Source of the DNA: Opitutaceae bacterium | Lineage (GTDB): Bacteria; Verrucomicrobiota; Verrucomicrobiia; Opitutales; Opitutaceae | DNA: 7,392 nucleotides | Direction of reading: 5' to 3' | NCBI GenBank assembly: GCA_023265535.1 | Contig: JAHFTI010000198.1 | Span: 1-7,392 of the forward strand | Shown here: piece after piece, positions 1 through 6,257 of the stretch | How the letters are laid out: each line of letters starts with the position of its first letter | Position numbering within the stretch: position 1 is the stretch's first letter | Translations under genes and position numbers: made by a program | Notes under the pieces: generated by a model | The model's database searches: none | The model's input: only the letters and a program-made list of their open reading frames with translations | What the model was told of the DNA's origin: nothing

Positions 1-258
1 GGGGAAGGCGAAGCCGTCCTTGCCGGCGGCGCTGATAAGCTTCTTGGCCTCGGCTACGTTGAACTTAAAGTTCTTGGCGCCTTCACCCAGGTCCGCGGCA
101 TTCTTCATCGGATCGATCCAGTTGGGCTGACCAGCGTAGTCGTGCGTGTGATACAGACCCGTGGCGTTCAGACCCGCCTCCTGGAACTTCGGTATGTTGT
201 AGAACGTGTCGACGATCGCCTCACGGTCGATCAACATCGAGACGGCCTGCCGAAGGCG
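1..258 (-). CDS. ABC transporter substrate-binding protein, family 5 (peptide/nickel type), internal fragment
   Basis: The reverse strand gives 86 uninterrupted residues beginning RLRQAVSMLIDREAIVDTFY, the hallmark segment of SBP_bac_5 extracellular solute-binding proteins, where the protein has a (V/L)RQAxSMAIDR helix. Further on it reads NWIDPMKN and NFKFNVAEAKKLISAAGK, matching the usual 'DP...FKxDxAEAKKLLAAAG' stretch of the same family. Such proteins capture oligopeptides or similar solutes outside the membrane for an ABC importer. A full protein is usually 500-600 residues. Here the C-terminal part runs off the left edge and the N-terminal part, with any signal peptide, is missing because the sequence switches to an unrelated plus-strand gene at about 258. 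No permease or ATPase gene is visible, so the substrate cannot be inferred. Family assignment is fairly sure; whether the fragment is a broken gene or an assembly artefact is open. Confidence 0.8.
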
Positions 259-1851
259 CTTCTCTGGTCGCCGCAAAGGCCCTACCTGTACCGCGTGCGA
301 AGCAGCGTGCTGATTGGCGACCGAAAGGTGGACGAGGTTTTGACCCGCTTTGGCGTGCGTGAGGTGCGCTTCGACGCGGCCCGCGGGGTCATCCTGAATG
401 GCAGGTCCCTCAAGCTTCAGGGTGTGAACATGCATCAGGACCATGCAGGCGTGGGGGTGGCGGTTCCGGACAGGATTTTCACCTGGAAGCTGGAGCGACT
501 CAAGGAAGTCGGCTGCAACGCGATTCGCATGTCCCACAATCCGGTGGCGCCTTTTCTCCTCGATGAATGCGACCGGCTGGGCTTCCTCGTCATCGCCGAA
601 AACCGTCACATGGGCGACACCCATGTGGACCAGACCCCGAAGGATGCGCCCGCCAAGGCACATCGCGACCTCTCCTCACTCGTGTTGCGCGACCGAAACC
701 ACCCGAGCATCATTCTCTGGTCCCTCTGCAATGAGCAATGGATCCAGGGATCGGAGCAGGCGGCTGCCATGATCCAGGCCATGAAACAACGCGTGCTGGA
801 ACTGGATCCGACACGTCCGATCACCGCTGCGATGAACGGCGGCTTCGACAGTGCAAAGGGGATGGGAAGTGTGCTCGATGTCATCGGCATCAATTACAAT
901 CCCTGGGTCTATGATTCCGTACACGCGCTTTTCCCGAAGGCCCCGCTCATCGCCTCTGAGATCGCCAGTGAGATTACCACGCGCGGCGTGTACACCATGC
1001 AACGTTGGGAGGATTACCATGGCGATCGTGAACGCGGCCACATCGCTGCCTACAGCATCTCTGCTGGCCCTGCCGGCCAGACTGTGGAGAATGCCTGGCC
1101 GCCGGTGGCCACACGTGACTTCATCGGGGGCGGCTTTGTCTGGGCAGCCTTCGACTACAAGGGCGAACCGCGTCCCTTTGGCTGGCCCGTCATCAATTGC
1201 CATTACGGCTTCATGGACATCTGTGGCTTCCCCAAGGACAGCTACTATTACTACAAGGCACAGTGGAGCGAGGAACCCGTCTTGCACCTCTTTCCCCATT
1301 GGAACTGGGCGGGAAGCGAAGGACGCGAAATCCCCGTCTGGGTCCATACAAACTTCGAGGAAGTGGAACTCTTCCTGAACGGCATCTCGCAGGGAAGGCA
1401 GCGGACCGTTCCGATGAAACATTTGGAATGGAAGGTAAAGTACACCCCGGGGAAGTTGGTGGCAAAGGGCCTGCGTGCTGGGCGCTGGAGCGAGGTCTCA
1501 CACGAGACCACCACCGAGGCTGTGGCCCTGCGCCTCACTGCGGACAGGTGCTCGCTTGCCGCAGACGGTGCAGACGTGGCCATGGTGACAGTCGAGGCGT
1601 TGGACGCCATGGGACGACCGGTCCCCGTGGCAAACCACAAGGTCACCTTCACTCTGAAAGGCCCGGGCAGGCTCATCGGCGTGGGCAATGGCGATCCCAG
1701 TTGCCACGAGCCTGACAAGGCCCATGCGCGCTCGCTATTCAACGGACTGGCGCAAGCCATGGTTCAAGTCAGCAAGCACAGCGGCACCCTCACATTGGTG
1801 GCGGAATCCCCGGGGCTCACGCCCTGTGCCCTGACTCTGAGCAGCCAATGA
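256..1851 (+). CDS. Glycoside hydrolase family 2 (beta-galactosidase-like), N-terminally truncated, with DUF4982 and C-terminal Ig-like domain
   Basis: Recognisable homology begins at LLWSPQRPYLY, the end of the GH2 Ig-like domain, and runs to the TGA at 1849-1851. The TIM barrel follows: LNGRSLKLQGVNMHQDH (about 393-444), IRMSHNPVAPFLLDECDRLGFLV, then SLCNE with the predicted acid/base Glu at 733-735, and LIASE with the predicted nucleophile Glu at 958-960. The stretch FMDICGFPKDSYYYYKAQW leads into a DUF4982-like domain (about 1260-1500) and a final Ig-like domain (about 1520-1840). Family members cleave terminal beta-galactosyl or related residues. The N-terminal sugar-binding domain, first part of the Ig domain, signal peptide and true start are absent: typical relatives are roughly 800 residues, so over 200 are missing. 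The frame stays open to the left edge (a GTG at 142 could serve), but those codons are antisense to the transporter fragment and encode nothing GH2-like. Catalytic core looks intact; substrate is uncertain. Confidence 0.85.
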   Translation, partial: ALLWSPQRPYLYRVRSSVLIGDRKVDEVLTRFGVREVRFDAARGVILNGRSLKLQGVNMHQDHAGVGVAVPDRIFTWKLERLKEVGCNAIRMSHNPVAPFLLDECDRLGFLVIAENRHMGDTHVDQTPKDAPAKAHRDLSSLVLRDRNHPSIILWSLCNEQWIQGSEQAAAMIQAMKQRVLELDPTRPITAAMNGGFDSAKGMGSVLDVIGINYNPWVYDSVHALFPKAPLIASEIASEITTRGVYTMQRWEDYHGDRERGHIAAYSISAGPAGQTVENAWPPVATRDFIGGGFVWAAFDYKGEPRPFGWPVINCHYGFMDICGFPKDSYYYYKAQWSEEPVLHLFPHWNWAGSEGREIPVWVHTNFEEVELFLNGISQGRQRTVPMKHLEWKVKYTPGKLVAKGLRAGRWSEVSHETTTEAVALRLTADRCSLAADGADVAMVTVEALDAMGRPVPVANHKVTFTLKGPGRLIGVGNGDPSCHEPDKAHARSLFNGLAQAMVQVSKHSGTLTLVAESPGLTPCALTLSSQ

Positions 1852-1945
1852 TTCACCACGATGCACGCCATGCCTTCCCATACATAGGTCGACACTGCGG
1901 CCAACCCGCTCCGGAGGAGGCAGTGCAGCCCCGGCCCTGCAGCCT

Positions 1946-3121
1946 TCAGGCCCCCTTGAAGAGGCGATTGCGCCCGCGCAGCGCGAGCAGGCGCTCGCCT
2001 GCAGCGGTGAGGGTCTCGGTCTTCTTGGCGAAGTGGAAGCGGATCAGGTGGCGCACCGGCTCGCGGAAGAAGCTTGAGCCGGGCACGCCGGCCACGCCCA
2101 CATCGCGGATCAGCCATTCGGCAAAGGCCGTGTCATCGGCATGGCCGAACTCCGAGATGTCGACCATGTCGTAGTAGGCGCCATCGGGGCGTGTATAGGT
2201 CAGGCCCGCGCGGTCGAGCGCTCCGAGGAAGACATCGCGCTTCTCGGTGTAGCTGGCGACGAGCCCCTCGTAATAGCTGTCAGGCAATTGGAGCGCAGTC
2301 ACGGCGGCCTCCATCAGCGGGGCGGCGGCGCCTACCGTGAGGAAATCATGCACCTTCTTGGCCTCGTTGATGAAGGCTGCGGGGGCGATCAGGTGGCCCA
2401 GGCGCCAGCCCGTGATCGAGTAGGTCTTGGAGAGCGAGCCGCAGGTGATCGTGCGCTCGAACATGCCCGGCAGCGTGGCGAAGGAAAGGTGGCGGTGGGG
2501 TGCGTAGAGGATGTGCTCGTACACCTCGTCGGTGATGACCCAGGTGTCGAACTCCTCGGCGAGGCCGGCGATCAGGAGCAGTTCCTCGCGCGTGAAGACC
2601 TTGCCCGAGGGGTTGGAGGGATTGCAGAGGATGATGGCCTTGGGGCGCTGCTCGAAGGCGCGCCTCAGCTCCTGCTCGTCAAAACCGAAGGCGGGCGGGC
2701 GCAGCGGAACGTAGATCGGCTCTGCGCCCGAGAGAATCGTGTCGGCCACGTAGTTCTCATAGAAGGGTGAGAAGATGACCACCTTGTCGCCCGGATTGCA
2801 GGCGGTCATCATGGCCGCCATCATGGCCTCGGTGCTGCCACAGGTGACCACGATCTGCGAGTTCGGGTCGATGGAGAGGCCCGTGTGGCGCGAATGCTTG
2901 CGGGCGAGGGCCTCGCGATAGTTCGGGGCGCCCCAGGTGACGGCGTACTGGTGCGGCCCCTTGCGCGCGGCCGCTTCGGCGGCGGCCAGAAGCTCGGCGG
3001 GCGGATCGAAGTCGGGAAAGCCCTGCGAGAGGTTGATCGCCCCATGTGCGTTGGCGACGCGCGTCATGCGTCGGATCACGGACTCACCAAAGACACTCGT
3101 GCGCTCGCTCGTTTTGGGCAT
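1946..3121 (-). CDS. Class I/II PLP-dependent aminotransferase (kynurenine/methionine aminotransferase-like)
   Basis: A complete 391-residue fold-type I aminotransferase, normal length for the family. It begins MPKTSERTSVFGESVIRRMT and has the N-terminal LSQGFPDFDPP motif, GSTEAM (95-100) in the phosphate-binding region, CNPSNPSG with Asn170, ITDEVYEH with Asp198 and Tyr201 for the PLP ring, and GSLSKTYSITGWRLG with the Schiff-base Lys232. Arg361 in LIRFHFA should bind the substrate carboxylate. LSQGFPDF together with YEHILY resembles the kynurenine-oxoglutarate transaminase/cysteine-S-conjugate beta-lyase and YbdL-like methionine aminotransferase branch, so it probably moves an amino group between an aromatic or sulfur amino acid and a 2-oxo acid in the cytoplasm. 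Exact substrate is not decidable. The ATG at 3121 has no clear Shine-Dalgarno; a long hairpin ends 43 bases upstream. The gene is convergent with the hydrolase, 94 bases apart, and I see no strong terminator between them. Confidence 0.9.
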   Translation of the reverse strand: MPKTSERTSVFGESVIRRMTRVANAHGAINLSQGFPDFDPPAELLAAAEAAARKGPHQYAVTWGAPNYREALARKHSRHTGLSIDPNSQIVVTCGSTEAMMAAMMTACNPGDKVVIFSPFYENYVADTILSGAEPIYVPLRPPAFGFDEQELRRAFEQRPKAIILCNPSNPSGKVFTREELLLIAGLAEEFDTWVITDEVYEHILYAPHRHLSFATLPGMFERTITCGSLSKTYSITGWRLGHLIAPAAFINEAKKVHDFLTVGAAAPLMEAAVTALQLPDSYYEGLVASYTEKRDVFLGALDRAGLTYTRPDGAYYDMVDISEFGHADDTAFAEWLIRDVGVAGVPGSSFFREPVRHLIRFHFAKKTETLTAAGERLLALRGRNRLFKGA

Positions 3122-3164
3122 GCGGCTAGTTGAAGAATTGCCGCGCGGTCCGCCAGCCTTCTTT

Positions 3165-3242
3165 GGGAAGGGGTCATGCTTTACCTTTTACCTGCAGCCG
3201 GCTTCGCCGGTGCAGGTAAAAGGTAAAGCATGACCCCTTCCC
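3165..3242. repeat. Long inverted repeat: 32-bp perfect stem, REP-like hairpin
   Basis: Bases 3165-3196 are the exact reverse complement of 3211-3242, a 32-bp arm without mismatch. Inside, 3198-3202 pairs with 3206-3210 after one unpaired G at 3197, closing on a three-base TTC loop, so the whole 78-base element folds to a stem of 37 pairs. The arms are moderate in GC and carry GGGGTCATGC and GGTAAAAGGTAAAG, unlike the surrounding GC-rich genes. It sits between the fmt stop (11 bases away) and the downstream aminotransferase start. On either strand no T-run follows, so it is not a standard intrinsic terminator, though it could block RNA 3' decay or weaken read-through. Its form resembles REP/RAYT-type or MITE-like dispersed palindromes; that identity is inference. 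Confidence 0.9.
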
Positions 3243-3253
3243 TGACCCTTCCC
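3231..3253. repeat. Short direct repeat at the hairpin's right edge
   Basis: The outer end of the hairpin's right arm, TGACCCCTTCCC (3231-3242), is followed at once by TGACCCTTCCC (3243-3253), which differs only by one missing C. The second copy fills the whole space between hairpin and fmt stop codon. It could be a target-site duplication, a remnant of a second element copy, or slippage. Confidence 0.6.
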
Positions 3254-4261
3254 TCACTTCACTTTCGGGCGCGGGAAGGGAACGGGGCCGACCAGTGGGG
3301 GCTCGGGAGTCGAGGGGATCACCGTGCCCTCGGGGATGGCGTGGCCGCGCAGGAATTCGCGGGCGGGGAGCATCTTGCCGCCAGGGCGCTGGAGGCGCAA
3401 CAGGCGGAGCACGGTCCCCTGGCCTGCCGCCACCAGCAGGCCCTCGTCGTCGGAACCGAGCACTTGGCCGGGTACGGCCGAGGCCGGAGCGGCAGTGCCG
3501 AGGCTGTCGGCCAGGCCGAACTTGACCGGGGTGCCGGCGATGTCCGCGGACGTGGCCGGCCAGGGGAAGAGGCCGTTGATGCGCGCGGCGCAGGCGGCGG
3601 CGGGCTTGGAAAAGTCGATGACCGCATCCTCCTTGGAGAGCTTGCGGCAGAAGCTGGCGTCGGCGCGGTCCTGGTCGACGAAGTCGGCCGTGCCGGCGGC
3701 GAGCGCGGCGAGGTTGCGCTGCAGCAGCGGCACGCAGCCGGCCGCCAGGGCGGCCTCCACCTCGAGGGCTGTATCACGGGGATGGATACTCACCTCGGCG
3801 CAGTCGGCCACGGGGCCGGCGTCGAGCTCGCGCACGATGCGCATCAGGCTCACGCCGGTGCGCGTCTCGCCGATGGCGACCGAGGTCTGGATGGGCGACG
3901 CGCCGCGCAGGGCGGGCAGCAGCGAGGCGTGGAAATTGACCATGCCCAGGCGCGGCGTTGCGATGAACTCGTCACGCAAGATGTGTCCATAGGCCATGAC
4001 CAGGCCCAGGTCGGGGGCGAAGGCGGCGAGTTCGGCGCGCGTGGCGTCGGTCAGGCGCTCAGGCTGGAGCACCGGGATGCCGCGCCCCTGCGCCCAGGCC
4101 TTGATGGCGTTGGCCTGCACCTTCTGGCCGCGACCGACAGGACGGTCGGGCTGCGTGTACACCGCGACGAGCTCCACGGGCACGGTTGCCTGGGAGACGA
4201 GCCATTCCAGCATCGGCAGGGCGATGCCATCGGAACCGAGGAAAACTACGCGTAGTGACAT
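3254..4261 (-). CDS. fmt: Methionyl-tRNA formyltransferase
   Basis: Transfers a formyl group from 10-formyltetrahydrofolate to the methionine on initiator tRNA in the cytoplasm, preparing it for bacterial translation initiation. The 335-residue protein (E. coli about 315) has the N-terminal Rossmann formyltransferase domain: VVFLGSDGIALPMLEWL, then YTQPDRPVGRGQKVQANAIK (residues 35-54), the catalytic signature VNFHASLLPALRGASPIQ with Asn109 and His111, and Asp147 in ELDAGPV completing the Asn-His-Asp triad. The C-terminal OB-like tRNA-binding domain runs from about 210 (DFSKPAAACAARINGLFPWPAT) to LLRLQRPGGKMLPAREFLRG. The first loop reads GSDGIAL where GTPxFA is usual, and SLLPALRG replaces SLLPRWRG. 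The ATG at 4261 is supported by GGGAG eight bases upstream. The frequent partner def is not in the window; der lies 172 bases upstream on the same strand. Confidence 0.95.
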   Translation of the reverse strand: MSLRVVFLGSDGIALPMLEWLVSQATVPVELVAVYTQPDRPVGRGQKVQANAIKAWAQGRGIPVLQPERLTDATRAELAAFAPDLGLVMAYGHILRDEFIATPRLGMVNFHASLLPALRGASPIQTSVAIGETRTGVSLMRIVRELDAGPVADCAEVSIHPRDTALEVEAALAAGCVPLLQRNLAALAAGTADFVDQDRADASFCRKLSKEDAVIDFSKPAAACAARINGLFPWPATSADIAGTPVKFGLADSLGTAAPASAVPGQVLGSDDEGLLVAAGQGTVLRLLRLQRPGGKMLPAREFLRGHAIPEGTVIPSTPEPPLVGPVPFPRPKVK

Positions 4262-4269
4262 CTTGGATA

Positions 4270-4274
4270 CTCCC
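4270..4274 (-). promoter_or_regulatory. Ribosome binding site of fmt
   Basis: On the minus strand the sequence GGGAG lies eight bases before the ATG at 4261. It is the only convincing Shine-Dalgarno in the window: neither der nor the 1946-3121 aminotransferase has one. Confidence 0.6.
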
Positions 4275-4315
4275 GGGTGGAGGACTGAAGGGGAACCTGG
4301 CTGTGGAGTTGGCGT

Positions 4316-4353
4316 CGGCCTTGGCGGGTTTCAGTGACCGGATACCAAGGCCG
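4316..4353. repeat. 9-bp inverted repeat in the der-fmt spacer
   Basis: CGGCCTTGG (4316-4324) and CCAAGGCCG (4345-4353) are perfect reverse complements separated by 20 bases. In the minus-strand transcript they would form a hairpin about 55 bases before the fmt start codon and 80 bases after the der stop. No T-run follows, so it may be a leader structure, a processing site, or chance in GC-rich DNA. Nothing else is recognisable in the 172-base spacer apart from the fmt ribosome binding site. Confidence 0.5.
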
Positions 4354-4433
4354 TTGGGCGTGAAGGGAGCGCCCGCCGAAGTCCCATCGACCCGTGTGCG
4401 GCACGGGCCCCGGTCCTTCGCCGGACACGCGCC

Positions 4434-5930
4434 TCAGTCCTCGTCGACCTCGGCCTGCTTCCACTTGGGCAGGGGCTTCTCGGACTTGAGCACGCGCAGC
4501 GGGGTGCCGTCGCGGGCGCCCGAGCCGTGCACGGACACCTTGAGGCCGCCCTTGGGCTTGCCGACGAGGTCGAAGTAAATGGGGCAGCCGTTGAGGTCGA
4601 ACTCCTCGACGATGCCGGCCTCGAGGTAGCGGCGGTAGGCCTCGGTGAGCTGCTCCTCGCGGTTGCAGAACAGTTTGATGCGGTAGGGGCGGTTGCCGGT
4701 CTGCACCGCATAATACATGCGGAAACGCTTGCTGCCGATCGAGGGAGGCGGCGTGCGCTCGGAGAGGGCGGCAAGGGTGTCGTTGAGGCGGGCCGTGGGC
4801 AGCTTCTTGTCGAGTGAACGGTGCAGCTTGACGGCGGCGTTGAGCATGCGGTCGATCTCGTAGCCGCTCATGGCGGACACGAAGATCAGCGGCGAGCCGG
4901 GCGTGAAGAAGAGGCGCTCAAAGAGGGCGGCCTCGTACTTCTCACGGTACTCGCGCTCGCTCTTGAAACCCTTGATGCCCTCGCCGCTCTTGAAGGCCTT
5001 GTGCACGAGGTCCCACTTGTTGACGACGACCACGATGGGCTTGCGCTCCTTGATGGCCTCGCCGGCGATGGCCTTGTCCTGCGTGGTGACACCGTCCATG
5101 GCGTCGAGCACCATGAAGACCACGTCGGCCTTGGCGATCGCATCGAGCGAACGCAGGCGCGAAAAATACTCGACCGGGGACGAGAGCTTCGTCTGGGCCT
5201 TGATGCCGGCGGTGTCGATCAGGCGGAACGGATACATCTCGCCGTCGCGGCCCTTGAAATCGAAGGGAATCTCCACGGCGTCACGCGTGGTGCCCGGAAT
5301 GGGGCTGACAATGAGACGGTCGCTCTCCAGCAGGGCATTGCCCAGCGAGGACTTGCCCACGTTGGGGCGCCCAATGAAACAGAAGCACAGCGGGTCCTGG
5401 GCGGTCTTGCCCGTCTCCTCGACCTCGGGAAGCGCCCCAAGAGCCTCAATGATGGCCTCGCGCAGCGCGCTCTCGCCCTGGCCGTGCTCGGCGGACACCA
5501 TGACCGGCTCACCGAAGCCCAGGCGGTACCAGGGGGCGAGGTCGATCTTCTCCTCGTTGAAGTCCACCTTGTTGATGACGAGGCGCACATTCTTTCGGGC
5601 GCGGCGCATGCCGGCGGAAATGGTCTCGTCAAAGGTCGTCAGGCCCTCGCGGGCATCTACGACAAAAAGGATCAGGTCGGCCGCGGTGATGGCAAATTCC
5701 ACCTGCTGTTCGGAGGCGGCAATGAGTTGCTTGGTGCTTTCGCCACCCTTCAGGCCAAGGCCGCCGGTGTCCAGGAGCGTGTATTGCCCGTCCTTGATCT
5801 CGGTCGAAATGACGTCACGCGTCACACCCGGCTGGTCGTGGACGATGGAAATACGCTTGCGAGCCAACCTGTTGAAGAGGCGGCTTTTGCCCACATTGGG
5901 GCGTCCGACGATGGCGACGATACGAGACAT
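4434..5930 (-). CDS. der: Ribosome biogenesis GTPase Der (EngA)
   Basis: Der is an essential double-domain GTPase that helps mature the 50S ribosomal subunit. The 498-residue protein has two consecutive GTPase domains and a KH-like C-terminal domain. Domain 1: G1 GRPNVGKS (9-16), G2 region PGVTRD, G3 DTGG (54-57), G4 NKVD (120-123), G5 SAE (146-148). Domain 2: GRPNVGKS (187-194), PGTTRD, DTAG (239-242), NKWD (304-307), SAM (352-354). The KH-like domain spans about 375-458, and a tail of about 40 residues ends in an acidic VDED. Between NKWD and the second G5 there are 43-44 residues, about 15 more than I recall for E. coli Der, rich in Lys and Glu. The ATG at 5930 places the P-loop at residue 9, as expected, but the preceding bases are pyrimidine-rich with no Shine-Dalgarno. 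A terminator ending at 6105 separates it from the upstream aminotransferase, so its promoter should lie in 5931-6104. Confidence 0.97.
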   Translation of the reverse strand: MSRIVAIVGRPNVGKSRLFNRLARKRISIVHDQPGVTRDVISTEIKDGQYTLLDTGGLGLKGGESTKQLIAASEQQVEFAITAADLILFVVDAREGLTTFDETISAGMRRARKNVRLVINKVDFNEEKIDLAPWYRLGFGEPVMVSAEHGQGESALREAIIEALGALPEVEETGKTAQDPLCFCFIGRPNVGKSSLGNALLESDRLIVSPIPGTTRDAVEIPFDFKGRDGEMYPFRLIDTAGIKAQTKLSSPVEYFSRLRSLDAIAKADVVFMVLDAMDGVTTQDKAIAGEAIKERKPIVVVVNKWDLVHKAFKSGEGIKGFKSEREYREKYEAALFERLFFTPGSPLIFVSAMSGYEIDRMLNAAVKLHRSLDKKLPTARLNDTLAALSERTPPPSIGSKRFRMYYAVQTGNRPYRIKLFCNREEQLTEAYRRYLEAGIVEEFDLNGCPIYFDLVGKPKGGLKVSVHGSGARDGTPLRVLKSEKPLPKWKQAEVDED

Positions 5931-6104
5931 GGAGGAAGGAGCTGAGGACCGGTAGGACCACGGCGGGAAGCCGCAGCCAAAAATCTATTGTTGTCCGATC
6001 ATCAGGACGGGCCGAGGGCGTAGCGAGGAGAAAAAGCGGTGGCGTCGCCCTGGCAGGGCCCCCTGCCCTCGCCCAAAGCCTGAACGCGCCTCGCAGTCGG
6101 CCAC
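5931..6104 (-). other. der upstream region, expected promoter/leader
   Basis: This part of the 327-base gap lies between the terminator and the der ATG, so it should hold the der promoter. I could not find a convincing -35/-10 pair; the only A/T-rich stretch is around 5980-5996. It also holds the tight hairpin at 6052-6067. No coding potential is apparent. Confidence 0.4.
6052..6067. repeat. Tight GC-rich palindrome (7-bp stem, 2-base loop)
   Basis: GGCAGGG (6052-6058) and CCCTGCC (6061-6067) are exact reverse complements around CC. Being nearly a perfect palindrome it could be a dimeric regulator site in the der upstream region, or the core of a leader hairpin. The loop is too small to fold fully as RNA. 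No function can be assigned from the sequence. Confidence 0.45.
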
Positions 6105-6137
6105 AAAAAAGGCGCGAAGCCGAGGGGCCCGCGCCTT
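6105..6137 (-). terminator. Intrinsic (Rho-independent) terminator downstream of the second aminotransferase
   Basis: Reading the minus strand, AAGGCGCG (6137-6130) pairs perfectly with CGCGCCTT (6116-6109) over a 13-base loop, and the stem runs directly into a T-run (complement of six A at 6105-6110, the last two shared with the stem). This is the classical layout and works in the minus direction only; the plus strand has no T-run after the stem. It lies about 120 bases past the aminotransferase stop at 6258 and before der, so it ends the aminotransferase transcript. Confidence 0.75.
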
Positions 6138-6180
6138 GCCAAAAATTGCTGGATCAGGGATCTGCCCTCGGCACCGAATA

Positions 6181-6257
6181 CCTGACATCCGACTTCCGAC
6201 ATCTGATATCCGAAGTCCGAAGTCCGGCATCCGACATCCGGCGTCCGATCTCCGTCC
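6181..6257. repeat. Heptamer tandem repeat, 11 degenerate units
   Basis: The 77 bases divide exactly into eleven 7-base units with no slippage. On the minus strand each unit is two variable bases followed by a TCGGA-like core. Reading from the aminotransferase stop, the variable pairs are GG, GA, CG, TG, TG, CT, CT, TA, TG, AG, TG, while the core deviates in only five or so units, mostly by one base (ACGGA, CCGGA, TCAGA, TCAGG). The array begins on the base after the stop codon of the minus-strand aminotransferase and so forms the first part of its 3' untranslated region, upstream of the terminator. The 7-base period is not a codon multiple, which argues against it being coding. Function unknown. 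Confidence 0.85.

Noticed and set aside
142..255. GTG at 142 as the true start of the glycoside hydrolase
   Set aside because: The first 38 codons are the complement of a clear substrate-binding-protein segment and carry no GH2 sugar-binding domain or signal peptide. The open frame here is accidental and continues to the window edge.
1852..1945. Bidirectional terminator between the hydrolase and the convergent aminotransferase
   Set aside because: Only a 5-bp TGCAG/CTGCA pairing around 1922-1941 is present, without T-runs on either side; too weak to call.
3165..3242. Reading the long hairpin as the fmt intrinsic terminator
   Set aside because: No T-run follows the stem on the minus strand, and a stem of 37 pairs is far longer than usual terminators. 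It may still affect RNA stability.
3230..4255. 341-codon plus-strand frame over fmt
   Set aside because: Antisense shadow of a complete Fmt with its catalytic triad; the Gly/Ala/Arg/His-rich translation looks like no protein family, and its first codons lie inside the hairpin.
4821..5955. Two long plus-strand reading frames (374 and 361 codons) over der
   Set aside because: They lie exactly antisense to an unmistakable Der protein, have low-complexity composition typical of GC-rich shadow frames, and show no known motif. Third-position GC on the coding strand explains the lack of stops.
5975..6000. der promoter around the A/T-rich stretch
   Set aside because: No pair of hexamers with acceptable spacing resembles a sigma-70 promoter; position alone is not enough.
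5985..6230. Small minus-strand frames of 81 and 66 codons in the der upstream gap
   Set aside because: Their N-terminal residues are just the heptamer array in translation and the rest crosses a terminator. No ribosome binding site or family resemblance.
6181..6257. CRISPR array
   Set aside because: Units are 7 bases with no spacers and no cas genes nearby; CRISPR repeats are about 24-40 bases with unique spacers.
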